A stretch of 64,000 bases of DNA from Hydractinia symbiolongicarpus. Taxonomy: Eukaryota > Cnidaria > Hydrozoa > Anthoathecata > Hydractiniidae. The DNA lies in assembly GCF_029227915.1 (NCBI RefSeq), contig NC_079889.1, forward strand, positions 9,302,001-9,366,000. Direction: 5' to 3'. The notes beneath the pieces are model-generated. The model saw nothing but the letters and a program-made list of their open reading frames with translations. It made no database searches and was not told the DNA's origin. Shown one piece after another: positions 13,363 through 23,937 of the stretch. Position numbers and translations under genes: made by a program. Position 1 is the stretch's first letter. Each line of letters opens with the position of its first letter.

Positions 13363-14239
13363 TGCCTCTTGCTGGGCTTGATCCTGGGTACCAGCGATTC
13401 TGGGGTGGCAGCAAATATCAATGACCACAGGAATGTATGTATTATACATTTATGCATTATATACTGTATGTATTATGCATAGCTAGCTATCTGGCTGTTT
13501 ATAGCGGGCTATGGGCTGTCAGCATACAATTATCTGTTAATGGCTGTCAAACTTCTGACCCGTATGATTTCGGCTTTTTTTCCCTCAACTTTGTAATCTT
13601 TGTTCATAGGGTAGGGTTGATGTGGTGCTTTCCCCACCATCTAGCGTATTTTTACTTTAAAGCAGTAACAATGTCATGATTGCATCTTTAACCTGACTGA
13701 GATTCTCATCAGGATGCTTTTTGAATGTGTCTACTGATACATCAGTGAAATCTTTGATTTTTTTCAGCCAGTAATTTCCATGTCCATGCTACATAGCTAC
13801 AGAAGGTTTGCGAGTTCTTTCTGATTGTTGTTAGCAATTTTTTTACTTTATTTTTCCTTGTTTCTCTAACCAGATTGGCTTGATTAAAACTATTTATCAG
13901 TCTTCATTTTTTGCTTATCCACATGTAGCTTGTCAAACTACTAAAACTGTTGGTAATACATACTGTCAAAAATAATGTATTTTTGATATATTGCTGCTTC
14001 TAAAAATACCCCAGGGTGACCCAAAGCAGTATCGCCATATGGCTTAATCGCCAATTGCTCCTGGTTTACCCCGAATCAGTCCGTAATAATCTGACACGGT
14101 TGCCTGGTCTAATTCTACCCACCCACCCAGGCACTTTTTCTTTATAATTGATTAATCAAGGAACTAGTGTACGTGGTACGTACAATTAAATGTTCCAACC
14201 CGACAAAAGAAGATGAAACTTTGCCACATAGCTTGCTTC
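13363..14239. other. Spacer between two inverted SINE copies
   Basis: I recognise no gene here. The open frame at 13437-13679 has no recognisable product. The spacer and both SINEs are bracketed by a short inverted match, GGAACAGGGTAAC near 12,940 and its complement near 14,678. Confidence 0.4.
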
Positions 14240-14590
14240 GTGGCGCCGTAGATTAGTGGTTATAGCTCTCGTACTCTGTGCGGGAGACCGGGGTTCGATT
14301 CCTCTTGACGGCGATTCAACATGGGCGAGTGAATGTTACCATAGCCCTGGGTTAACCCAAGCCATGTGAGGGAAATTGGGAAGATGGCACAATGTGTGGG
14401 CCGTTGGATGTTGCCGGGAGTTGTCTAGTAGAGCGCGGGCTCTAATTGGGTCTGCGTAGCTCAAAATGAGCATTAAATACTCTAGGACTCTCCATCTACG
14501 CCATGGCCCCTCCTGGAAATAATAGACAGGGTATATCCCTCGATATTTGTGAGGCTAGCCATGTAAAATATGCACATCTATCTATCTCAT
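14240..14590 (+). mobile_element. tRNA-derived SINE, plus-strand copy
   Basis: The head near 14,243-14,315 shows tRNA features: an acceptor-like pairing of CGCCGT with ACGGCG, A-box-like TAGATTAGTGGTTATAGC and B-box GGTTCGATTCC. The body matches the inverted copy at 13020-13362, including ACAGGGTA, TTTGTGAGGCTAGCCATG and TAAAATATGCACATC. The 3' end is a short (ATCT)n run. The head is followed directly by non-tRNA sequence, so this is a SINE rather than a tRNA gene. Confidence 0.85.
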
Positions 14591-15289
14591 GTTTTGTATA
14601 ATATCAATAACTAAGCACTATATTGTTTATGACCTTCTGCCAACTAATTATTTTTTATTTCCTCATTTTTTTAGCCTTGTTACCCTGTTCCTGAAACAGA
14701 GTTAATTCTGCATGACATAGGGAAAAGTGCAGGGTTTTTAACTTTGAGTCTTAGTCTGATTTCATTTCACTGATATATATTTGAGAGGTTCCCGTAAAAT
14801 TATATTGTTGTTATATTTGTTCACTTGATTATCTATATATAGTATCTGCAAAACAGAAAATATTTTTTAGCCTAAAAATGTGGTAGAGGCACATCCAATA
14901 AATTTGTGCCTCTTCAGAAGTATACTATAATGGGTGTAGGATCTCTGAAATTCTATTGAAAATTTATATCTGCCTTATTAGGAATTTGAGAAAAATATAG
15001 ATACTTCTCAATTAGCAAAAAAAAAGCTTTTCAGCTTTCAATTTCTTCATTACCTATTATTCTCTGATACTCTCTAATAATTCACATTTTACATGGTAGG
15101 TATATATAAAAACAAAAAAAGAATGATTTTCTAATAATTTTGCATGTACTGGCTGTACATTTCTGATAAATTGGTACAGTGCATTTGATATGGTCGCCAA
15201 TGTTTTTTGCTGCATAAGTGTGTCAATAGGCACTTACAAACAATTTTGATAAGAGGTGGACAGCCCATGATAAACAAGGAGTAAAAGTT

Positions 15290-17824
15290 GTGTTTTTCAT
15301 GCACAGAAGAAGTTTGAAGAAATGTGAGCGTATTTCTGATAAAAAATATCAACAATTTATGAAGACTCCTGAAGATAAACTGTTTTTCGTATGCAGTCCC
15401 TGTCTTTCTCGTAATTTGCCCTTTGCTAATGAGGAGTCATTTGGTGACGAAATTCCGGACAACATCAATATTACTATTGATGAAAACTTTGATTTTGAGG
15501 CAATCAGAAATGGGAAGGGCTTAAAAATGGCCCATCTCAACATTAATGGTCTGTCATCCAAACTAGACTATGTTAAACTTCTGCTACATCAAACAAAACT
15601 TGATGTATTCTCCATCTGTGAAACCAAAATTGATGACACCATCACTGACAATGACGTTAAAATTGATGGCTATGTTTGTTATAGGAATGATCGGAATAGA
15701 CGAGGTGGGGGTGTTCTAATTTTTGTTAATGAAAACTTGGATAGCCACCTTTTGAAACACCTTTACTTCGAAAATGTTGAATCACTATGGGTGAAAGTGT
15801 GCCTGAAAAAAACTAAACCTATTTACGTGTGTGGGGTTTACAGGCCACCTGGAGGTAGTGATTTGCAGAGTACCGAAAACCTGTGTACTCATTTTAAACA
15901 GTGTTTTAACAAGCTCCCAAAAGAAAAAGAAGTTTTTATCTTGGGAGATTTTAACTGTAACATGCTTTCAAAATATGCTCTTTCCTCCAAAATAAAGGAA
16001 TTATGCTCCACTCTTTTCCTAAAACAACATATTACGGAGCCAACTCGTGTTACTGAAAATAGTAGCACTCTTATAGACTTGATACTTTCTAACAGTTCTT
16101 GTATTTCTAAAACTGGTGTCATGGATTTAGGCATCAGTGATCACAATTTAGTTTATGTGATCAGAAAATTCAAAAGGCCAAAATTTGAACCTAAAACATG
16201 CAAGGTTCGTAGCTACAAGAACTTCAGTAAAGAGGCTTTTCTAAAGGACCTCAGGAATTTAGACTGGTCATATTTTAATAATTATGATGACCTTGATGAA
16301 GCATGTGAGAAACTGAATAAAAATGTTAAAACAGTGGCTGACAAACATGCCCCTTTCAAAACACATAGATTTTCTGGCCGTGTTGAGGCATGGGTCACTG
16401 ATGAATTAATAATAGCCATCAAAGAAAGAGACTTCTTGAAACGGAAAGCATCAAAAACAAAATCCATCATAGACTGGGAAGCTTTCAAACAAAAAAGGAA
16501 CCAGGTAATAGGTCTCATAAATCGACTCAAAAACGAGTACTATAATGACGTTTTGCAGGACTTTCAAAAACGGCCAAAACAACTTTGGAAAACCCTAAAA
16601 AAACTGGTTCCTGATAAGTCAGGCAATACTACCTCGATAAAACGAGTAGTCCAAAACGATGGTACAGAAACTTCTCACCCAAAAGAAATTTCCAACACAT
16701 TCAATTCATTTTTTGTCAGTGTTGGTGCCAAACTAGCCTCTAAATTTTCTTCTGACACTACTAATGTTAATCCACCTGTTAGCGGACACGATTTTCGGTG
16801 GGCTCGTATTGAGACCAAAAGTGTCGAAAAAATAATTAGTTCACTAAAACTTAATAAAGCTACAGGCTTGGACGGAATTGGTTCACGACTGCTAAAAGCA
16901 GGTTCGTCAGTTTTAAGTATTTATTTATCAAGTCTTTTCAACAAATCTTTATTTACTGGTTATGTACCTAAATGTTGGAAGACTAAAAGGGTCTCGCCTA
17001 TTTTTAAAAGTGGCAATAAAACAGATCCTACTAATTATCGGCCTATCTCCATTTTGCCAATTCCTATGAAAATTTTTGAAAAGTTAGTGCATGAGCAAAT
17101 GTCTCATTTTATTTCTGAGCACAACTTCCTGAATGACAGACAGTCTGGATTTCGAAAACTCTTTTCCACAGAAACTGCAGTAGTCGATGTCTCTGATTTT
17201 ATTCTTACTGAGCTCGACCAACATAACTTTGTTTGTGCTGTGCTCATTGACCTTAAAAAAGCTTTTGACACTGTTGATCATAAAATTTTGTTAAAAAAAC
17301 TATGGTGTTTTGGCATCAGAGATGCTGCCTTTGACTGGTTCGAGTCCTACTTAACAGGCCGAATGCAGCTGACTCTTGTAAACGACACAGGATCAGATCT
17401 GCTTCATGAAGACGCTTTTGGGGTGCCGCAGGGATCTGTGTTGGGGCCCCTGCTCTTTCTTTTGTATATTGATGACTTAAAATCTGTCATCAATTCAAAC
17501 TACCACCATCTATATGCAGATGATACAATAATTATTTCGTCTCATAAAAACTTGGATACCCTTGTCTCCCAGGTCGAGTTAGAACTTTCGCAAGTCGACC
17601 TCTGGCTGAATAATAACAAAATGACTATTAATACGGACAAAACTGAAACAATCTTTTTCGGCAACCACAGCCAGTTAAAAAAAGTTGAGAACAAAACTAT
17701 CAACTATATGGGTATTCCTTTGAAGAGGAGCGAAAAAGTTAAATATCTTGGGGTAACATTTGATCAAAAAATGCAATGGGAAAAGCACATTAATGACATA
17801 AATAGAAAAATACTAATATTCTAA
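15290..17824 (+). CDS. LINE endonuclease-reverse transcriptase ORF (844 codons)
   Basis: This is the replication protein of the LINE. Residues 1-50 keep His/Cys spacing (HRRSLKKC, then FVCSPCL) that looks like the second half of a PHD-type zinc finger. The endonuclease runs from about 80 (AHLNINGL) through ETKID, VYRPPG, GDFNCN near 219 and SDHN near 284. The reverse transcriptase runs from about 505: KATGLDGI, YRPISILP, RQSGFR, LIDLKKAFDTVDH near 652, GVPQGSVLGP and YADD at 742-745. The frame is open for 2.5 kb, so decay is recent. The ORF stops just after NDINRK, earlier than in intact relatives, because of a frameshift near 17,815. Confidence 0.85.
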   Translation: MFFMHRRSLKKCERISDKKYQQFMKTPEDKLFFVCSPCLSRNLPFANEESFGDEIPDNINITIDENFDFEAIRNGKGLKMAHLNINGLSSKLDYVKLLLHQTKLDVFSICETKIDDTITDNDVKIDGYVCYRNDRNRRGGGVLIFVNENLDSHLLKHLYFENVESLWVKVCLKKTKPIYVCGVYRPPGGSDLQSTENLCTHFKQCFNKLPKEKEVFILGDFNCNMLSKYALSSKIKELCSTLFLKQHITEPTRVTENSSTLIDLILSNSSCISKTGVMDLGISDHNLVYVIRKFKRPKFEPKTCKVRSYKNFSKEAFLKDLRNLDWSYFNNYDDLDEACEKLNKNVKTVADKHAPFKTHRFSGRVEAWVTDELIIAIKERDFLKRKASKTKSIIDWEAFKQKRNQVIGLINRLKNEYYNDVLQDFQKRPKQLWKTLKKLVPDKSGNTTSIKRVVQNDGTETSHPKEISNTFNSFFVSVGAKLASKFSSDTTNVNPPVSGHDFRWARIETKSVEKIISSLKLNKATGLDGIGSRLLKAGSSVLSIYLSSLFNKSLFTGYVPKCWKTKRVSPIFKSGNKTDPTNYRPISILPIPMKIFEKLVHEQMSHFISEHNFLNDRQSGFRKLFSTETAVVDVSDFILTELDQHNFVCAVLIDLKKAFDTVDHKILLKKLWCFGIRDAAFDWFESYLTGRMQLTLVNDTGSDLLHEDAFGVPQGSVLGPLLFLLYIDDLKSVINSNYHHLYADDTIIISSHKNLDTLVSQVELELSQVDLWLNNNKMTINTDKTETIFFGNHSQLKKVENKTINYMGIPLKRSEKVKYLGVTFDQKMQWEKHINDINRKILIF

Positions 17825-18306
17825 AATTAGAACCATTGCATCCTGTTTAACACCTCACACAAAAAACCTTTTATATAATTAATGCACTTGTCATGCCATA
17901 TTTCCACTACTGCTCCTCGGCATGGGCTTGTGCCACCCAAGGTAGATTGGGAAAAATAGAAAAACGATTAAAATGTGTCCGTACCTTTCTTGGGAAAGAG
18001 AGGGAATATTCAATGAATAATTTACTCATCAAAAACGATGCCATATTAGTTTTCAAAGCCATGAATCACATTGCTCCTGATTACATGCGCTCAAAATTCC
18101 TTTTGACAAAAAACTGTCATAATCATCAAACAAGAGGAGCTTCAAAAAACAGGTTCACACTTCCCTTGGTCAACACGGAATTTGGCAAAAAAGCCTTCCC
18201 ATTTAGAGCTGCAAAAGTGTGGAATAATCTTCCAGACCAAGTGACCTGTGATGGAAGTCTGCTTTCGTTTAAGACTTCCATCTCGAATGTATTTGGCAAA
18301 TTCTAA
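17825..18306 (+). pseudogene. Broken C-terminal region of the LINE protein
   Basis: After the main ORF the expected C-terminal region continues in shifted frames. TIASCLTPHTKNLLYN precedes a stop near 17,880. A further frame (17893-18306) reads MPYFHYCSSAWACAT, LGKIEKRLK, NDAILVFKAMNHIAPDYM, RFTLPLVNTEFGKKAFPFRA and KVWNNLP, all typical of CR1/L2-type tails. Part of the segment between the EKRLKC and LIKND motifs looks deleted compared with relatives. At least two frameshifts make this copy non-functional. Confidence 0.75.
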
Positions 18307-18511
18307 TGGAGATCACTTTTTAACTTTTTAATTTTTGTTTTTTATTCTTTTTCTTTTCAATTTTCACAGATTATAAATGTTACTATGTTTGATTGAGCTG
18401 AGGCAGTCTAAGGTTTATCATTTTTTTGTTTCTTTTTTGTTCTAGTGGCCCCCAGTGGAAACAATCCACTAACTATAGGTTTTTGTGATTTTCTGGGCTA
18501 GCCACTTTAAA

Positions 18512-18514
<3 letters not shown>

Positions 18515-18549
<35 letters not shown>
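18515..18549 (+). repeat. (ATT)n microsatellite, LINE 3' tail
   Basis: An uninterrupted ATT repeat of about 35 bp immediately follows the LINE 3' UTR. A simple-repeat tail is normal for this type of LINE and marks the 3' boundary. Confidence 0.9.
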
Positions 18550-18953
18550 GGGCTATTTGTGTTTTCATGCTTGTTACGATTCATCATTTTAAAACATTTT
18601 TAAAAACTTGCTATAAGGTTTTTCATTGTAAATAATTGTAACCCAGTTTTCGAAAGTGACCAGCATTTATGTAAAGGAGACAAATGGACAAATTATTTTG
18701 ATAAGTCCATGCTTGTTAGCTTTTGCCACGCCAGGTTAGCATGATCACACTAACTCAGTTTTCATGCATTGAAAAAAATAATCCCATCTTATCTCTAATT
18801 TGTTTGTATATACTAATGTTTGTGTGCACTACTCCCTGCATGCTAATTTTAATGCATGTTTTTTTTGTGCAAAATAGTTTACGTTATAAGTGCTTTATCT
18901 CTCTAAAACCTGCCTAACCCACCTCTTTGACATTGCTCGAAATAAATATTTTT

Positions 18954-19070
18954 ATCTGGTCTGCACAATACCTATGTTCTCTAATATTATCATTTGGTCT
19001 GCATGATATCAATGTTCTCTAATATTTTTACTTGGTCTGCACGATAACCTATGTTGTCTAAGATTTTTGT
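18954..19070 (+). repeat. Tandem repeat, 38-bp period, three copies
   Basis: TGGTCTGCA starts recur at 18957, 18995 and 19033, each followed by a variant of CCTATGTTCTCTAATATT. The spacing is 38 bp both times, and the third unit is the most diverged. No function is suggested. Confidence 0.85.
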
Positions 19071-20280
19071 CACATGGTGCATAGCCAAAAAGACAACAAA
19101 ATTACTGATGTTGATTATGATTGCTGGACAGATGCGATCACACGTATTAGAATATTAAGCACACAGGTGCTAATCCTTTCATAAGATGTTTTATATATAT
19201 ATATACATCATATTTCTGTGACTTTTTTAAACGTTTTTGTTGTTGAAAGGAATACGAATCCGATTTCCATGCAAAGCAATTTCACCTCTCTGATATTCCC
19301 TCTTTCGTCCAAATGTCTAAATTTAAATATACTATTTGTTTTTTGTTGGATGATTAGAGATTAAAAGTTGTGAAATGACTGATAGTAGAGAACCGCAACA
19401 TTGTGTGATACAACACTAATGTTGTGTTGTTTGCAGACAAATGGTATCATTTTTTTTGGTTAAGGTTTTTTTTAAAAAATGTTAATGGCTGCTATTAGTA
19501 TAAATTGTATCTTTCTTTAGTTATACTGCAACTGCTTTTACTCTTTGCAAACTACTGTCTGGTTGAATGGAAATTTAAAGTAGCTTTAACCTTTTTTGTG
19601 ACTGATTCACTCCACACCTCATTTATTTTTATGAGCTTATCGTTTCAATTGATATTTCGTGACTTTTCCTAAGTTTTATTTGGCTTAATTTTCTCGAAAA
19701 AGTTTTTTAGAAAAACATGTGAAACATCAACATTTTTATCAGCATTTTTAAATTTGTTTTTCAAAAACTATTTTTAATTGTTTTTACCAGTTTTAGGTCA
19801 CTTTGTTACTGTGGCACAATGTGAAGCGATTATACAAATATATTACAAATCTCAAATTAAACCATTGTTTTTTTACTGTGGTAAGTTTCATGTCAGCCCT
19901 CCCCCGCTCCCTACCTCCCTCCCTCTCCCCAGCATTGGGAACCCCCAAATAGCTCTGCACGAGTTGGGTTAAGATAGCTTAAAAGAATTTCCATCTGACT
20001 TTATAAAGTCATTATCGTTTCTGCTATGGCAGAAATCCATTTACATCACATGTGTGCTCACGTGTGTATTCTTGATTATGATAGATTCATCTCATCATAT
20101 GTTACGTGTGAGTATTGTTGCATGAAATCAATATACACTGTGTTAATCAACGCAAATTGTAAAAATCAGATCAATCCAAAATTACAGGTTGCGGAAACAA
20201 TTTAGCCATCTGCGTTTAATTAACATTGCGTACAGTTGAGAAGTAATGATTGCTTTGTTTTAATGTACTCAAGATTTTCT
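19071..20280 (+). other. Spacer or 5' intron of the Rabin8-like gene
   Basis: I see no gene. Visible items are a short TA run near 19,191-19,205 and a C/T-rich patch near 19,895-19,930. The region ends in a pyrimidine-rich tract and AG at 20291-20292, a plausible splice acceptor. Part of it is therefore probably an intron in the 5' UTR of the next gene. Confidence 0.4.
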
Positions 20281-20295
20281 TCTATTTGATAGACA

Positions 20296-21441
20296 ATGTT
20301 ATCTCCAGATGTGATAGTGTCACACAATCTTCAGCGAACATCTAGTGAACCAGACCTGTGTGGGGACCTCGGTAAGAGGACGGTGAGCAACGCTTCAGTT
20401 TGTAGCAGAGCTCGTGCGCATGCTCAACATATCCATGTGACAGCGGATGACATTGCTGCTACCCGTGCACGCTCCGTCTCGGGCATGGTCGCACCTGTCG
20501 AGACAAAAAAAATTTCTGCTGATGTAACTGCAGATGCTTTGTCTAATGGTGAAACGTCCAGTGAAGTGTCTTCGCAAGCTTTTGATAAGTTACGGCAAGA
20601 TTTAAAGCAAGCACAAAGTGAGTTACGCTCGAGGGACGACCAATGTCGAGCTTTGTCGCGTGTCAGGGACGAAGTCGACCAAGAAATCGAAGAACTGACT
20701 GCAAGTTTATTCGAAGAGGCGCACAAAATGGTGTACGAGGCTAACATGGGGCGTGCTGTGGCAGAAAAAAAATTGCATGAAAGCCAATTAAAATTAGACG
20801 GTTTGCAGGCTGAAGTGAGTGCTCTAAAAGTGCTTGTCATTACATCAACACCGTCAAATCCTGGCAAGTTGTCGCACAAAAGAGCACCAAGTGCTGGACA
20901 GATCTGCAGCGATTGCGAAACATATCATTACATATCCAATGAAGACTATGACTGGACCGTCATTGATGTTTTAGACAAAAAAGAGGTTGACCCATTGGTC
21001 TTTCCCCAATTTGTGTCGTGGGTCGCGCAGGCCTGTCCTTTAAAAGACCACCCTTTTTTAAGCTTAATTCATAGGGATGACATTATACCTTGTTTGCGAT
21101 TTTCAAATGAAGAATTGGCAAAAAGCATATACCGGTCCGTCCAAAACAACAGCCTCGCCATTGAACCAATCAAATCAAAGCCCAAGAAATGTGCATTGAC
21201 AAAAACGCATGGGGAGTGTCCGTTTCGTATTCAAACAGGAGATTCCGACGAGTGGTACCCTGTAAGCGCTTCGTGTCGAGCACGCATCGTCGCTGTCGTA
21301 GATTTCTTGACGTTTTTGCGATACATACGACAGGGAATTCTTAAAAAAGACCTTAATGTTATGTACTGGGAAATGATGAAGAAACGCGCAGAAATTTCTT
21401 TAGCCACTTTAGGTTTGCTTAAAAGTAATGACAGGAGATAA
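20296..21441 (+). CDS. RAB3IP: Rabin8-like Rab8 guanine nucleotide exchange factor (RAB3IP/RAB3IL1 family)
   Basis: Rabin8/GRAB proteins are Sec2-type coiled-coil exchange factors that load Rab8 with GTP for polarised vesicle transport and ciliogenesis. The 381-residue product has a Ser/Thr-rich N-terminus (RTSSEPDLC), a Sec2-type coiled coil at about 95-181 containing ELTASLFEEAHKMVYEAN at 133-150, a linker, and the conserved C-terminal half. That half includes DHPFLSLIHRDDIIPCL, SIEPI, KKCALT, FRIQTGD, FLRYIRQGI and ISLATLG. The length is close to family members. The start is the first ATG after an in-frame TAG at 20290-20292, whose AG also looks like a splice acceptor, so an upstream non-coding exon is likely. 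The whole CDS lies in one exon, unlike vertebrate genes and unlike the intron-rich NCKAP1 nearby. RAB3IP and RAB3IL1 cannot be told apart here. Confidence 0.92.
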   Translation: MLSPDVIVSHNLQRTSSEPDLCGDLGKRTVSNASVCSRARAHAQHIHVTADDIAATRARSVSGMVAPVETKKISADVTADALSNGETSSEVSSQAFDKLRQDLKQAQSELRSRDDQCRALSRVRDEVDQEIEELTASLFEEAHKMVYEANMGRAVAEKKLHESQLKLDGLQAEVSALKVLVITSTPSNPGKLSHKRAPSAGQICSDCETYHYISNEDYDWTVIDVLDKKEVDPLVFPQFVSWVAQACPLKDHPFLSLIHRDDIIPCLRFSNEELAKSIYRSVQNNSLAIEPIKSKPKKCALTKTHGECPFRIQTGDSDEWYPVSASCRARIVAVVDFLTFLRYIRQGILKKDLNVMYWEMMKKRAEISLATLGLLKSNDRR

Positions 21442-23900
21442 AAAACTTTAGTTTGAGTATGAAGTTTGTTGAACAGTTAAATATCTTTTAAGGTACGAGA
21501 ATGTTTTTGAATTATTATAGGTATGTTTACACTGTAAAAATACAGATGCACGTAATTTTTTGTACGCTATTGCACGATGAATCGTTTTACACTCAAGGTT
21601 ACCGCGCCTTCTAAAAATCCTCCTAAGTAACCCTAAAATGCCCTAATTTTTGGTGAAAAATCCTAATTTTTATAATTGTTTTTTTTTTTAGAATACGAGT
21701 CCAAAATCTTATATTTAGCATCATCTAATGCGAAAATGAACAATTAATCAATTGTTCAATTCTATTGATATTTTTTGCTTTTTGTTATTCTAAGTTACAC
21801 TGTCACAAATTCAAATTTTTATAAAATCTCCTAAATTTTGTTTTTTTCTGCTAATTAAAAAATCTCTCCCAAAAAAACTATCTAAAATCCTCCTAAGTTC
21901 TCCTAAATATCCTTAAAAAATTAGTTTCCAAAGAAGTTGAATCCTGCAACTTCAATAAGTTTACATGGATTGAGAATTTGATATTTTTAATGCAAAGTGT
22001 TACGTGTTTCATTTTTTTATTAGATGTTTTAAATATATATTATACAGAGTTTATATTTACGATAGATTTTATTATAATATAATGGCTAATATTTGATTTT
22101 TGATATTAAAATTTAGCAAATGCTCAACGAGAAAAAAATTTCAAACATTTAGATTTTTAAACCAATCTTAACCCTTCTGTTATTTCAGGATATGTGAGGA
22201 ATTTTGCGGGAGGGAAAATTCGCAGATTGGTCATCATTTTCACGTTTTGAGAACCCAATAAAACATTCCGCACCGGACAAAATTTCATCTGGAAATAATT
22301 TGTTTCCAAAGGTAGTGACGAGCCATGTTACTTCCCTATTAAGATATGAGACAAATATTTTTTGCCGGAATTTAATGTCGCAAAAAATAAATAGAATCGC
22401 GTAAATCTCTCGTAAATATTACGATCATTTAGTACGTTTTCGAATGCCATACTACACACCATTGGGAATAATTTGCACACTGCACGTGATTTAAATAATA
22501 ACGCTTATAATTGTTAGCACAAAATTTTATTTGTTTTGTTGATAGTTTTCGTTTAGAATTTCTTCTATATTTTATATTCATCAGTTCACGTGTACATACG
22601 ATAATTAAAAGTTGAATTGAAAATTTAAGTACTTGATTTTTTCCATTTGTTTTGTCAAGTGTGACCAAAGAATTGCGTTGTCAATTTTACCAACAGCATC
22701 GCTAGCCGACTAATGAAAACAAATGTGTTCTTGCTAAGATATATACCAAAGCGTTTTCAATGTTTTTTTTTTGGAAATCAGAACTTTCTTTCACAACCTT
22801 TGAATCTTATTGTAATGTTTACACTACGGCATATTTCTTTTAATATTGTAAATAAAAAAATAAATGTTTTATACGCAGTAAAAATATTTTAAGATTGGAC
22901 TGGCCTCTTCTTTAAAACGTTTTCTTAGAAGCGTTTTAGGAGCCATTTTTTAATGATAATTTTGTTGAAATAAAGTATACATAAATTCTGTTTTTGTCGT
23001 TTTCTTAAAAAATGCTACACTATCTTTTGCACAAGTATGCATAAGAGAGAAATTTGAAAATCTTTTAAAAAAAGCAAAGTTTTACCATAAGAATGGCATT
23101 GTTCACACTCAAACTTGTTCAGCTAAGAAGGTAATCAAGATAAATTGCCTCGCTTATACAATAGTTGTAACAATGAGAATAATTTAATAATGTAAAGTTT
23201 ATGTAAATGATTGTGTTTGTGTGGCGGATTTGTCTTGCTTAATCATTGTTTGTCTTGTTTATTTTGTTTACTATTTTATTACATCACCCATGTTAAGTTA
23301 ATCATAATATTTGTTTTTACTTAAATTTGACACACAGTTGAGTCACATCCAGCACAACAGCGACATTCCTGTGTGGATAAGAAACAAGTAGGTTGAACCT
23401 CCAGTTGACAGAAAACTATTTAGCTGATGTGTCATATTTAAAAAAAAAAACGTTTGACACGATCAAAATGCTTGTTACGACTGAGGACTGATGTCCATAG
23501 AACAACTGAAACAGGGCGGCCAAGCTGTGGGGATGTTTTTAGAGACATTTAAATGTTGTTTTTTATTTACAGCTTTATCTTTACATTCCACAACAAGTTA
23601 AAATTTCAAATTAAAAGTAGTTAGTTAAAGCCTGTGAAACCTCAGCGATGTGATGTTTCAATTAAGCACTTCTGGTCTTTTAAGCTCTCCTTTTTTTGGT
23701 TTTGTTTAACATTTAAACTAATAACCTCCCCTATTGAAGAATATTCCAATACCCTGCGTTTTTATCGAATCGTTGTTGTCTGAAATGAAGCATTGTTTTA
23801 TACAATGTCCTATATTCTTAACACACCAAAAGATACATTCACAAGTGTCGATGAGAACAAATTAGCACTCCTGCATTGTTTAAATGACACTCTGTTGTCA
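21442..23900. other. 3' flank and spacer with diffuse repeats
   Basis: No gene is recognised. At 21,600-21,910 there are repeated short phrases such as AAAATCCTCCTAAGT and CCTAATTTTT, in both full and shortened form, which look like a low-complexity repeat. At 22,190-22,400 there is sequence with CGCAGATTGG and GCCGGAATTTAATGTCGC, resembling a dispersed repeat common in invertebrates, but I cannot name it. AATAAA signals for the Rabin8-like transcript occur from about 22,257 on. The segment 23,340-23,395 could be a non-coding first exon of the next gene. Confidence 0.4.
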
Positions 23901-23937
23901 TATTTCTTTTTAGGATTTAACAAAAAAATAGAGAAAT

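Larger units (their letters stand above)
15290..18549 (+). mobile_element. Non-LTR retrotransposon (LINE), CR1/L2-type
   Basis: One long ORF carries an apurinic-type endonuclease and reverse transcriptase. It is followed by a C-terminal region broken by frameshifts, a ~210 bp 3' UTR and a terminal (ATT)n run at 18515-18549. The single-protein order EN then RT, the VPQGSVLGPLLF and YADD motifs, and a simple-repeat tail fit CR1/L2-like members of the Jockey group. The 5' boundary is uncertain. Sequence from about 15,130 may still belong to the element, but it holds stops in every useful frame. Confidence 0.85.

Noticed and set aside
14240-14315. Functional tRNA gene
   Set aside because: The acceptor-like pairing and B box are good, but the anticodon and T arms do not fold well and the same head plus body occurs in another copy, so it is a SINE.
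20424-20879. 151-codon minus-strand ORF inside the Rabin8-like gene
   Set aside because: It is antisense to a clear coding region; its length follows from codon composition of the real gene.
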